Assembly: GCA_021234155.1 (NCBI GenBank)
Contig: JAJEKV010000106.1
Location: 3,265,505-3,329,504 of the forward strand
Reading direction: 5' to 3'
Origin: Isoetes taiwanensis
Lineage: Eukaryota > Streptophyta > Lycopodiopsida > Isoetales > Isoetaceae
DNA length: 64,000 nt
Shown: one piece after another, positions 13,441 to 24,989 of the stretch
How the letters are laid out: each line of letters starts with the position of its first letter
How positions within the stretch are numbered: position 1 is the first letter of the stretch
Notes under the pieces: model-generated
What the model was told of the DNA's origin: nothing
The model's input: only the letters and a program-made list of their open reading frames with translations
Databases searched by the model: none
Translations under genes and position numbers: made by a program

Positions 13441-13510
13441 TCTTGAGGCGTGAACGGTTATATAGGGTTAATTAGCTCTTAAGCGTGAATAATTTATTGC
13501 CTCAAATAAC
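13441..13510 (+). repeat. Repeated TATA-containing segment, copy 2
   Basis: Second copy of the segment at 12,209-12,285, about 1.23 kb downstream in the same orientation. Shared blocks include GAGGCGTGAA, TTATATAGG and TTAAGCGTGAATAATT. Sequence on either side of the two copies is not obviously related. Confidence 0.45.
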
Positions 13511-13991
13511 ACGCCCGGATCGAAATTCCGCCGACTATATCATCTAGGGTATATTATTATGGATAATAAATTCTCCGTCTATTAGTTATATGTCTTTTAA
13601 GTAATCATATATCCAAATTTTTCGATAATTAAAATTTGGATATATTTATATAAATCATTTCCTTGTTGTTGCCATGAAAATTCTTGTTTTTAAATGATTT
13701 AGTTTTAAGCCCATTGTTATTATTATATTAAACCTATTTCCAAGGAATTTCTTGCTTTTAAAAATTTGATTTACCTCTACATATTCCATAAATATGTAGT
13801 TTTTTTTATCTTATGGTGTAATAATTTTTTCCTACTCATTGACTAAAAAGGGGTGCAATTTGCCTAGGTCAATGGTGCCTCTCCAACTCAAGATGGTGTG
13901 CAACATATTGAAAAGAGCAATATCAATGAAAAACCAACTCCTAGCAAGAATGTTGAAGAAAAACAATTAGTCCTCTATAGTAGGGGTTGCA

Positions 13992-16730
13992 ATGGAGGAA
14001 CAAGAAGGTGAGAATCATGCACAAAGTGCAACAAAAGGAAATAGTAGGCCAAGGAGTCATTGTGCTAGCGAGATCTGGTCAGGCATTAATGATGAAAGGC
14101 TAGGGAAGACAATATTGGTATTACAATTTCGATGTTGGAAGACAAGCTGGAAAGGTAAAGGTTTGGGTGACAAGGAATGTTTTGGTTGTGTCAAGCAATT
14201 GGAGGTTCCTTACATCATGGCATAACCCTATAAGTAGTGTTCAATTTGTGGGAGAGGATTATATTTTTCGAGGCGAGGTTGTTGGGGACAATGATTGTCT
14301 TGATATTGATCCATTGGCGGTTGGAACTCTAAACCCTAGGCAAAAGGGGAAATATCGATTGCCGGACATTATCTAGCAAAAAGAGCCAAGTTGATTAGTG
14401 ACACCAAGCGTGAGACAATGGTGAAGGTTAGGGGCTCAGTTGTTGTTGGGTGATTGTATGCAATTCTTCACAATAGAACAATTGGTGGAAACAAGAGCCA
14501 CTTTTCAAGAGTACTTGTTGATGAGAGGAGGACCTACATGTACACAATCTTGAGCATGCACTTCAAGATGAAAAAACAAGCGAAAAAAGATACCCTTTGC
14601 TAGGCAAATGGATATGTGCAAAAACATGGCGGTATCCATGCAATTCCAACTTCTTCATGGCATAATTGGCAAAAAAGCAGGAGGAGGAGCAGGATTGCTT
14701 TACATGGAAATAATGGTTTGTTGAGACCAACAACTAGGACCTGGACCACAGGCGAGGAGATATTTGAAAAAATATATTGATTTCAATCGAGTCTATGCCA
14801 CACAAAAGTAGAAGGGATGAAAAGGGAAAAGCAGTTGTTGAAAAGGTTGCCATCACATTGTACTCAAAAAGTATTTTGGAAAAGTGAATTCCCTACGAGA
14901 GGTGGAATTCTTCAATATCCCAACCTAGCTTTAGTAGGTTATGGAAGAAGCATTTCAATCATGTCACCATAGCAACTTCAAACAACTTTGCAAAGTGCAA
15001 TTTATGTGCTAAGTTGAAGGAGACTCTTGATAGGCGTGCAACCCTAGTCAAGGGGCTAGGATAAGGGAGCATATGAAGGACCATATGGCCCGACCAACTA
15101 TCATGTAGATCATGTTATTGGATGTGGAGGACTTTATGCATTTGGAATAACTATTTATGTATTATACATGACAAGATGGACCCGACAAAGACTTGTCTTC
15201 CACAATTCAAGTACATACCAAAGTCATGTGGAAGATCATACCCTTCTACAGTCTCAATGGTGGGGCAATCTTGCATGGGCAGAATCAAACCTACTATGGC
15301 CATTTTAGTTTGGAGTTGTGGAGTGATGGTCAGATTTTCATATTGGGAGTATCATGAGGTGTTTGAGAAACTATGAAAATGGATACAATGGTCACCTCGA
15401 GGACCTTCTGACTAGCCGGGCACTACATAGAGCATTGTTAGATGGAAACCCTAACAATATTGAAAAGTTCAACAAGGCAAGGTTTGGGAAGCATGGGTCT
15501 AATGAACATGTTTGGAGCTTCAACTTCGTGCTAAACCTCAAGATCTACCCAAAGGTTTCTCTTGCAACGATAAGTGTCTTTGGCCAAAATAAAAAAACGG
15601 TGGATGTTTTCTTTCTATCCTACTTAACAGGTGTGGGGATATTTGAAAAGAGTTAATTTAGGGTTTCTTATGCCGGGGCATACCCATGAGGATGTGGATG
15701 CATTATTTTGGCAAAATATAGTTGTATCTTGAAGCGACAAGCGGTGACCAACTTTCCTAGGCTAATGGAAATCTTGCATGAATGCACTACTCCAAACCAT
15801 AGCTTCTCTCATAGAAAGAAGTGCCGATTGGAAAAGCTTTGTGGATGGTTATACATTGGATCTTGAAGGTCATTCGGGCCTCTGCGGTTCACTTTTTGGG
15901 GAGAGATGGGATTCCAATCTTCCAATGGAAGATGAGACCTTGAGAGGATGAGTGGGAGGAGGGAGGAAATATGGTAGAGATGAGAATGGCAAGCCTATGA
16001 TACCTCTAGGTCAACCAAAAGCTTTAAAACCTCTTGAAGAAGTGAAGCAATTGGGATTGACTAAGGAAGGAATCAAGACTATATAAAAGCATTGGCAAAC
16101 CAATCGAGATGACAGCTTGATTGCCTTGGTGAAACTTCTTTGGAAGAAGGTGATTAACTTGTTGGGGGAGATAGACACATCCTGAGATATGAATTGAAAA
16201 GAAAGGGTGGTTGCGCCTAAAACTGGGTGGAAGACCTTGCGGTCGAGGATTTTGATGACATGTAAGTAGCATTCATGAACAATATGCTCTCCTCCCTTCG
16301 ACAAACACTATGTTGATTACCAGAACAATAGCCAAATTTCTAGGCATGGATGCTTATGAACCTTCCATGACTTGGAATACCTACCAATTTGTGGTAGTAA
16401 AAGCCATGATTTAGATACATATCGGTGTGGTTCACTATCTCGATATTTACGAAAAGAGTATGTCTAACCTTCAACCATGTAATGCTGGGGTGGAATGGTG
16501 GTGTCGGTGCATCAGTTGACATTTATGGATAAAGATACCGGTGTTGGACAAAGAGATGGAGAAAATCCAGTGATCACGATCTTTTGGCTATGTTTGCTCA
16601 TGGACTCAAAACACTATTCGAAATCGCGAAATTACAATACCTGGGGATGTCGGGAAGAGCTATGATATCAGGGTGCTTGAAGAGTTGAATAACTATGTAA
16701 ATTTTTGTTATCTTTATGATATGGTCTATA
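13992..16730 (+). pseudogene. Decayed DUF7869-type transposase-like gene
   Basis: The reading moves between all three plus frames. The best-preserved blocks are SFSRLWKKHFNHV with NFAKCNLCAKLKETLDRR (about 14.93-15.04 kb), IIHDKMDPTKTCLPQFKYIP (about 15.17-15.23 kb), an NKN-like block near 15.59 kb, and GFLMPGHTHEDVDALFWQN at about 15,660-15,717. A cysteine-containing segment, then D-x-MD-x-x-KT-x-LP, then GHTHEDVD is the signature order of the DUF7869 family, found in repetitive proteins of plants, oomycetes and animals and generally thought to be transposase-derived. Multiple stops and frameshifts make this a pseudogene. The 3' part (16.0-16.7 kb) contains MFAHGLKTLFEIAKL and may include an intron. 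Terminal inverted repeats were not found. Confidence 0.72.
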
Positions 16731-16934
16731 TTATTGAAATATTGACTATTTTGTAAATAACATGATAATACGTTTTCATAATTTTGAGGTGAAATGTTAA
16801 TTTGAATATGCTACTAAAGAAAACATGCAATATGAAATTTGTCCCAAGAGTAGACTTTTGAAGCCCAATTTAGTGAATGATGGTTTAGAGAGGATCATAC
16901 CACTCACTATGCGGAAGAATCACAGTTATTTCAT

Positions 16935-17650
16935 TTCAATACCACACATTTTATTGTTAATGTGGTATGTGTGGTATCTAATGGTTAGTGATTGCTTGTG
17001 ATATGTGGTTGGTGTGTGGTTAGTGCTATTAATGTGATATATGATGTAATGTACTAGTGTGGTGAGCAAGTGGTGTATAAATGTTGTAAACATATGCTTT
17101 GTGTGGTGCTAGTGTGGTGAATAACATGGTGTAAAAATACATCTTTGTAATATATATGCTATGTGGTTACTGGTGAAAAACATGAATTATGCTCTAAATA
17201 TCACGCTTTGTGAAGTTGCTAATAGTGTGGTGAATAACATATGGTGTAAAATAAATCTTCCAGCCAATATATGCTATGTGAAACTAATTGTGGTGAATAA
17301 CATGAACCAAAATACATCTTTGTAATATATTCTATGTGTGGTGCCTAGTGTAGTGAAAAATATAATTGTAAAATAAATGCTCTAAATATACGCTTTGTGG
17401 TGCCTATTTATGTAAAATAAAAATAAATGCCTAATTAATTGAATAACATATATAAAATAAATGTAATATATTCTATGTGTGCCTAGTGTGGTGAAAAATA
17501 TGGTGTAAAATAAATGATGCCAATATAAGTAATTTATGGTAATATGGTGCTGGCTTTACATGGTGCCTAATTAATGTGAGTAACGCGCGGTGTAAGATGA
17601 GTATAGTAATATGTGAGGTGCCTAGTGTGGTGGAAAATGTAATTGGTGTG
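16935..17650 (+). repeat. Degenerate minisatellite, ~60-70 bp unit
   Basis: About nine diverged units share the order CTAGTGTGGTGAATAACATGG, TGTAAAATAAAT(G) or TGTAAAAATACATC, TTTGTAATATAT and GCTATGTGTGGTGC. Units vary in length and several are truncated. The field lies directly between the DUF7869 pseudogene and the decayed transposase-like copy at 18.1-19.5 kb. An inverted pair, ACCACACATT and AATGTGGT, marks its left edge near 16.94-16.98 kb. Confidence 0.65.
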
Positions 17651-17654
17651 CATT

Positions 17655-18120
17655 AAATATGCTGATCACCTTGTTATCTTCTTCACGGTTACAATTATTC
17701 GGGGAAATTCAAGGCGGAACATCTAGTGTTATGATCAAAGCGGAGGATGTTTGAAAGGCTGAAACATGGTTTGTTGTAAAATTAAAAAAGGACTTCAATA
17801 GTTGCTGCACTGTATACCATGTGTTAGAATCTGAGATGCTAACGCTTCAATAGTATGAGAACTAAGCACCCAAAAATACTGCGGACGCATCAACTGTAGT
17901 CAGGACATATATGGTGAATCTTGACGTCACAATACCAAAATAAGTAGCACAAAGTACGTGGCGGGGAATTTTATGTGAGAAAACTACCTTGTACTAGAGG
18001 GAATGCATACCATAAGAGAGTGTGGGATTAAAGGTGCTTTACAGTGTAAAGTGATAGTGGCATGGTGAAGTGGGAATACCTAGACTATGGAAAAAGCTGG
18101 TATTAGGAGATATTAAACAA
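17655..18120. other. Unassigned sequence between minisatellite and transposase-like copy
   Basis: No motif recognised. By position it could hold the missing N-terminal part of the following pseudogene, but I could not match it to the corresponding exons at 56.2-57.5 kb. Confidence 0.3.
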
Positions 18121-19500
18121 GTCTAAAGCAAGTTCCACCCAACACAATGAAGCGCAAGTCTTCCCTTTGGTGAACAAAATGTTGGGCTTCCAAAATTTCC
18201 TTTACACAACGGATATAAGTGTAGGGGCGGTACAAAAGAACTCCTTGATAACTTGGAGATGCTTACCTATCCGTGGACCCACGAGAGAATTATACTTTTA
18301 AGGAAGCGGAATGAAGTTAGGTCCATGTATTTGGGTCAACAACGGATAACTATATTTGTTCAAATAACCTATCGGGTTGATCGAGGCGACACGTGAAAAA
18401 GAAACACACTACTATGTTAGCCGGATGATAGGGACAATGACACTTTTTGTTCAACATTGTTTTATGAAACATTTTGAGTACTTAAAGCGAAGGCAATGTA
18501 AAGCAGAAGCGCTATGTATTTTAGATGGTCTTTGCATCACAATCAAAAGCAACCCGGATCATTTTATTTTGTTGGAGAATGCGGTTGGTTGTAATCTGAG
18601 GAGGAGTCAACATGATGTGGAACTTCTTTGGATCAAACCATGGAAAAGGTGAACATGATGGGAAGGCGGCGGAATTGAAAAAAGATGGATCACGAGGTCT
18701 CTGACTTAAACATCGACATTAAACTAGATAATGCCATGATGTGGTGAAATTGCGGAAGAAACAATTTCAATGTGGTACATCGAGTGGGTGAAAATGGAAG
18801 AAAAGTTGGAGATATACGGGAAATAAAACACGAGGATATCAGCAGGGAAAAAAGGCTTGGGGTAGAGACAATTCCGAAACCGGAGGCCAAATTCATTAGG
18901 TCCATGGATTGACGGAGAAATCCAACAGTATACAGAAAGCTATCATGTTTTTGCGGCAATTGTTTGGATGGAAAATGGGACATGTGAGAACAAATTGTAT
19001 GTAGTATGAATGGGACCTTGTAGTCGTTGAACCATCCTCAATGTTCATGCGGATGTGGAAGAGACCCATAAGTCTACCGAACCACTATATACTCAACCTT
19101 GGCAAATGTACTACGAGAAGCACTTAGAAGAGGCGGCTTTGCGGAGTTCTTTGCACCTAAAGGGAGCGAGGAGGATTACGTATTTTGGATGTTGCTATGC
19201 ACCAAGCCAAAATTTGAAGTTGAAAATGACTTCAAGCGAGCGGAAACTTGTTTATGAGAGGTGAAACCGTTTTGGAGGGCATTTACTATAGAAAGAAGCC
19301 TCGGTCCAAAGGTGATGTATGAGTTGTTTGACAAAGCGAGCCAAAGTCACTTGTATTCTCTACTCAAATTTGTGCTATTGAGGTTCCCATCACGGAGATC
19401 AAAAAAAGGTGCTCAAACTGTTTCTGAGCTGGACCGGGCGGATGAGGAAAAGATTCTAGAAAACTTGCGGGTTTTATCGATGAAGATAGCATGTCGATGA
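18120..19500 (+). pseudogene. Decayed second copy of the SDG/GKGEHDG transposase-like gene
   Basis: This plus-strand region matches the minus-strand gene at 52.9-57.5 kb block by block through frameshifts. The blocks are ENYTF followed by EVRSMY..QQRITIFVQIT (about 18.29-18.37 kb); YYVS with FVQHCFMKHFEYLK; MMWNFFGSNHGKGEHDGKAA at about 18,612-18,672; LSCFCGNCLDGKWDM near 18.94 kb; EWDLVVVEPSS near 19.0 kb; FFAPKGSEEDYVFWMLLC; and GETVLEGIYYRKKPRSKGDV at about 19.26 kb. The DG of the SDG motif is not readable. Unlike the other copy, it runs on past the point where that copy is interrupted by a LINE, so it shows the uninterrupted state. It is clearly non-functional. Confidence 0.78.
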
Positions 19501-19504
19501 AGAA

Positions 19505-22165
19505 TAGCTGAACACATTCTTACGAGGTTAGGAAATGATTCAGAAATTTTTGAATATGTTGTTGTGTCTTGCCTTGTTTGGGAATAATATAAGAAACTCA
19601 ATTCCATGCTCAATTGTATTTTGATGTCCCTTGTTTCAATGTAATATGTTTTGCCCGATGTAATATGTAATTGTATTTTGATGTCCGATGTAACATACCC
19701 GAGGGTTCACCAGGTTTCACCGGTTTCACCACATGTGTTTCACCATGTGGTGACATCATATTTCACTACATGTTTCTGCGCGTGTTTCACTACGTCTCTT
19801 CTCAGGGTGAGGAGAAGATCTTCGAGCTTGACTTTCTCTTGAAATACTTTCCTTTTCTTAAATTCTCACCGGTCCCCATCAATTCCTCTCATCATCCTTT
19901 GGCTCGAAAAATCATTATGGGATGGCAAAAAGTAATGACCTCGAACCAAAAAGGCTGAGATGCCATTCTTCTTGCTCCCAGACCGAGTTCTCTGTTTATT
20001 CTGGCCGATTCGGGGCGACGGCAGTTCTGGTTCTGATTGGGTGGAAGCAGTTTTGATTTCTGACTTCTGGCCAGCTACTTGGAACATAGCCAACTTCACC
20101 TCTTGGATCTTTAAAAATGATGGAGTGCGGAATGGGACAATGTGACCCAAAGAAGAAGAGCCCATAATACCTAAGCGTCTTTGTCCGATTTTTCAGCCAT
20201 GCGAGAATGGATGGACATGATTCGAACAGCGAGAAATTACTCTATTCTTGGGATGAGAATATGACCACGAAATCTTGAAAACTCTCACGGAGGTTGAATT
20301 GTACACCGACTGACTCTCAACTTACGCCTCCCTTTGAAATTTTTACACAGCATGTTTTGGCCCCTCCTCATACTTGACCGGCCCGCAAAGGTTGAGACCT
20401 TTTACGCTTAATGGCTACCAACCCTTTACGCTAAACGACGGGTTTCTCTTTTGTTATGATAAGGTTGTTCTGAAGGACCAATTCCTTCCGCGGGGGATAT
20501 GTACTATCATCACAAGGCCTTGCGGATGGACATGGAAAAGCTGCTATTACATTTGGTAACACTCCACCATTATGGTTTTTGCTTTCCCTCGGAATAGGGC
20601 AAATGGTGGGAAGGCGACGGTGGCTTGATCGGTGATCATAGAAGATGGCGAAGAGGAGCTGGACCCCGGATCTCTTTTGATAGACCCACGGGAATGAAAG
20701 CAAGTGTATATAAAAGTTTTGTTTCTCATGTAATCTGAAATATTTTAATACAAATCCTCGCTTGTGATACGAATGTAACCTTATGTAATCATTTTATATG
20801 TTTAATATAAATCTTCACTCTTCAATCTTTACTGTTTTAATTGGCCGGGGTGAAAGTGACACCTGAAAAATTACATTAAGGATGAGCGGAATGGGACGGA
20901 AGAAACACATGATGAAAACCATTGGAAATCACATCAAATGCAAGGTCAATCATTCAAAAGGCTGGTTGTGCGGGGAAAGATTGGAGGAAACCCTAAATCT
21001 AGTTTTGCATCACGGAACATTGGCTTATCATCCGGCTATGGCGGGAAAGGAAGGAACACGAACGCACAAACAATTTAAGCCCAGTTCAAATGCGATGCAT
21101 CACGGTGGGATTCTTTGAACAAATAGGCGGATATGGCCGGGAAGCCCGGAGGAGGACCCATGAATTCAGGGGTATTCTGGAAAACAAAACATTGGTTAAT
21201 TCACGATGGCTTAAGGTGGCAAGAATTGATAAGCCGGTGCCTTTGTTTGTAGTAGCCTTTGTTTTACGGATGATGTTGTTTTACAATGCGATCGAGAACT
21301 TAACGAGCTGGTGCAGCCACGGGGTTCTGAGGGGTGGTGTATGATTCTGGTATTGAGTTCTCGACTCTCTCCATGCTTGAGAAGAGGATATGTTCATCAA
21401 CTAAAGCGAGGAAATGATCCATGCTTCAGCCATTAAAAAAGTGCTCAACAGGCGGATGCATGGACACAACAACACGAGACAATACTTTATGAATCACATC
21501 ATAAGTGGGGGCGGCGAGGAGCTCTCATGTTTTAGTGTTGCTGGATTACACCAACTATTCAGCGAGAAACTTGATGAAATCTTGAACATATTTGGAAGAA
21601 AAAGAGTTCTGAGATCTCTGGCTCACCGGGATGCGGTGGGGAGCCCGATAGCGTATGTCATCATTAACCTCTTCAAACCTGGCTTCGAGTTATAGTTTTC
21701 CCGATTTTTGCATACTTCATTGCATAAGATGTATGAACTATTCTCAGGGTATGGTAGATTTCCATGTATTTTTCTCCTTTGAAATAAAAACTTAGCGTTT
21801 GTATCTGCAGTTTTCACCACATTTTTCACCACGGCTTTCACCCAGTTTACCATCAGCCGAGGGGGCATTGACCATTTTATCCGGTCAGAAAATGGAATGG
21901 CTCTCAGTTCGATAGTATCTTGGTGATTTTGGTGGCGGCAATATGGATCAAATTGGGTCCACTGAATTGATATGAGGGCCAAAATTCATTAAGCTTCATG
22001 CTTTTGTGCAAAGATTCCAAGGCCACTAACTTTTGCTTGAGGGGAATTGTTTTTCTTTTCGGTTTCTTTTTGAACTCTATTTCTTTTGAACCGAGGCAAT
22101 TTCCATCAAATTTCAAATTTCAATCAATTTCAATTGTTGGTGTTTCATAGTATTTTAAAATTCTT
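19505..22165. other. No gene recognised
   Basis: Repeated TTTCACCACATG-type words occur near 19.70-19.80 kb and 21.81-21.85 kb. They resemble the CACCACATG repeats at 23 and 27.6 kb. Open frames at 20.88-21.12, 21.09-21.34, 21.41-21.70 and (minus) 21.62-21.98 kb are up to about 119 codons, but none shows a motif or exon-like boundaries that I can defend. Confidence 0.35.
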
Positions 22166-22169
22166 TGGT

Positions 22170-22790
22170 ATATAGACCAGGCAGGAGGCCAATTTACAAG
22201 GTAAAACATCTAAGTACAAGGTATAACAAAACCAAGGTAAAAAAAACATGTAAGTACAATGAATTAGAAAAAGACACAAGGCACAAATTTACACAAGGCT
22301 AAGGTATAACAAAACCACAAATTCTGAGAAAGGGACAAGGCCATCATCCATTAAAAGAAGGCACAGGATATTCTGAAGACCCACAAGGCTGGGATTACGG
22401 TCGGCACAAAGGCCATTACAATTAAAGGCACTAAGGCTGGATTAAACAAAAGGCACAAGGCCTGGATTAAAGCTGAAGGCATAATAAAAGGTATTACAAA
22501 ACCAATTGATTAAAAGCAGAAAAAACAAAACCGAAATTTTCAAAAAGGCACAAGGCCATCATATATTACAATAGGCGCTAAAGCACTGTGTTCTGGAAGG
22601 ATTAACCGCGACCATTACATTTCAAAGGCACTAAGGCTGTTTCCGGAAGGGTCATTACAAAAGAAGACACTAAGGCCATTTAAAAAAGGCACTCTGACCC
22701 TATAGCATCGTTTTTAAAAAAAAAAAATTACAAAGGCACAAAGGGCTGTTCACGAAGAACTTGATCAAAAAAAAAAAAAAAAGCAAAACA
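22170..22790. repeat. Degenerate AAGGCACAAGGC repeat field
   Basis: Words such as GGCACAAGGC, AAAGGCACTAAGGCTG, AAGGTATAACAAAACCA and CATTACA recur every 25-60 bases across about 600 bases, with two A-runs near 22.72 and 22.77 kb. It has no coding potential. It looks like a diverged tandem repeat or an element tail region. Confidence 0.6.
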
Positions 22791-22940
22791 TGTCTTCATG
22801 AGCTCTTGGGGACTTCAAAGCTTCATCGTAAGAAAAGTTCGAGAAGTTAAAGCTCTATGGGAAAGCAAAAGCAAATTAGTAATTTTAGTTATAATTAGCT
22901 AGTGTAAATTGATTGTTGACTTCAATTGTTGACTTACGCT

Positions 22941-23630
22941 TCACCAAACATGTTGGTCAATGAAACATGTAAAGGCTCAAGCATGCCAAGGTGGCTCAAA
23001 TATGCCACCTAGGCTCCAACATGCCAAGGTGGCTCAAACATGCCACCTAGGCTCCAACATGCCACGTAAGCTCCAACATGCCACCTATGATTCACCACAT
23101 GATTCACCACATGATTCACCAAATGCACCACATGATCCACCACATGCACCATTTGCATCACCAAACATGTTGGTCAATGAAAGTCAAACATGTAACAAAG
23201 GTCATGTAAAGGCTCAAGCATGCCAAGGTGGCTCAAATATGCCACCTAGGTCCAACATGCCAAGGTGGCTCAAACATGCCACCTAGGCTCCAACATGCCA
23301 CGTAAGCTCCAACATGCCACCTATGATTCACCACATGATTCACCAAATGCACCACATGATTCACCACATGCACCATTTGCATCACCAAACATGTTGGTCA
23401 ATGAAAGTCAAACATGTAACAAAGGTCATGTAAAAAGGCTCAGCATGCCAAGGTGGCTCAAATATGCCACCTAGGCTCAAACATGCCAAGGTGGCTCAAA
23501 CATGCCACCTAGGCTCCAACATGCCACGTAAGCTCCAAAGATGCCACCTATGATTCACCAAATGATTCACCACATGGTTCACCAAATGCACCACATGATT
23601 TACCACATGCACCATTTGCATCACCACATC
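22941..23630. repeat. Three-copy ~220-bp tandem repeat with internal hairpins
   Basis: The phrase TCACCAAACATGTTGGTCAA begins copies at 22,941, 23,158 and 23,382, giving periods of 217 and 224 bases. Each unit contains CATGCCAAGGTGGCTCAAA and CATGCCACCTAGGCTCCAA blocks whose GGTGGC and GCCACC cores are complementary. These are followed by a run of CACCACATGATT/CACCAAATGCA words. The third copy decays after 23,620. Open frames in the array are by-products of the period. Confidence 0.88.
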
Positions 23631-23634
23631 TATC

Positions 23635-24005
23635 ACGACATGTAACACCACATTGTCATGAATCTTTGAATACATCAATTTCTTCTGGAGATTTGAACTC
23701 CACCAGAGTGTTGCTCGTCAGCGGAAAAAAGTCTATTGTACACAATAGTATACAACAATGTACATTAGAGTGTCAATGAAAGAATAGGTTACAAGAATAA
23801 CCTCTTTTGGTTACAATAATACAAACATGTGATTACAAGTAAAGATCTATTGATCTGTCAACCTCGACTTCATTACTACAAAGAATCGTGTGCTTCACAA
23901 CATCAATCATCATTGGCGTGTCCAACAAACGCAACTAGAAATTGGTACACCCCCGCAACAAACATATCAGGGCCTCACATTGGATGAGTAATACCTTCAA
24001 ATTCT
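23635..24005. other. Spacer with no recognised gene
   Basis: AT-rich sequence between the repeat array and the protease-like pseudogene. A TGGAG-TTCAAAT-CTCCA stem-loop near 23,686-23,702 (minus strand) resembles a tRNA T arm, but no other tRNA parts are present. Confidence 0.4.
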
Positions 24006-24009
24006 GAAC

Positions 24010-24780
24010 TCACCTTGCATTGGGATAGTATGTCCAAGTCTCGTGATTACCAGCCACAACTTTCTTTACAAAGACACATATAGCAGGACCACACGACCAG
24101 CAAATAGACTGAGTGGGGGAACTTGTAATTTTCTTGTGGCGCAGCTTTATGGTGCTTGGGAATTTTGTGTTTGCATCCTCAACAAAACTCATGGCAAAGC
24201 TCGGAGCCCTTGTACATTTCTAGGTCGCCAAAATGGTACACACCGGGCGACACTTAACCGGGTGACCTCCAAGACCTACAATGACATACACTGTCCAGTG
24301 CTGCTGATAACATGCTGGCAGAATGGTACATTCCGAAATTGCAAGTTGAGGGTTCAACAGTTTGTCCTTTGAAGCAAGCTCGTTCGACAGTAATGTGTAA
24401 ATGAGCGGATCCATGAAATGGAACCTCTGTTCCATGTCATGCTTGATGCAGAATTGGTGCATACACCTGCCAAAGTCCAAGGTCTGGTAAAACAAGATGA
24501 TTTAAGAAACAACGTAAGACTTCAAATCTGAGTTGTTTATATTAAATTACTAACCTCATGAAGAAATGGACTATCCTTGTCCTTTGAACCAATCCCTACT
24601 TTTCTCCAATATTCGATTGCCTCTTGATCAAGCACAAGAGGCTCCGTACATCCTTTAAACACTTCAAGTGGCAAGTGTTCTGGTCGGATGCGCTCTTATC
24701 TCCGCAGTCCCTCGTCTTTGGTGGTGTAAGTTTACATTCAGCAAATGGAAGATCATTGAAAACCTTGAGGAACATTGAAA
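24010..24780 (-). pseudogene. Ulp1-like (C48) cysteine protease domain, broken
   Basis: Two exons are visible on the minus strand. The first ends with KDSPFLHE at a GT donor (24,554). After a 68-base intron, the second starts at an acceptor at about 24,485 with TLDFGRCMHQFC. The second exon reads FMDPLIYTLLSNELASKDK, then TILPACYQQHWTVYVI, which has the His-Trp of Ulp1/SENP-type peptidases. After frameshifts it reaches CGPAICVFVKKVV, matching the catalytic-Cys region (usually DCG-x-FVC). The aspartate normally following YVI reads as Val. Ulp1 domains process SUMO-like proteins in cells and also occur inside CACTA and Mutator-like elements of plants. Together with the upstream HAD-like exon in the same direction, it appears to be the 3' part of one gene. 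Confidence 0.6.
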
Positions 24781-24989
24781 TAGCCAAGAAATGAACAATT
24801 GAAGTAAAACTTTGTTTATATTAAAAAGTCAAGAGAGGTTACATCATATACACAATAATACTATTTCTAAGCTTTAGTTCTATGTTTTTCATCATATTAA
24901 TACAAATTTGACTCTCATCTTGTCAAACATATTCAAAAGCATTTTGTTGCTTTCGACATAACTTTGCACATTCCTCGCCTTCAAGAACC

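Noticed and set aside
22960-23474. Open frames of up to 108 codons
   Set aside because: They follow the 220-bp tandem repeat and simply repeat its translation.
22941-23630. CRISPR-like array
   Set aside because: Only three long units of ~220 bases with no unique spacers; an ordinary tandem repeat in a plant-like genome.
23686-23702. tRNA T-arm-like stem-loop (TGGAG-TTCAAAT-CTCCA, minus strand)
   Set aside because: No A box, D arm, anticodon arm or acceptor stem at the right distances.
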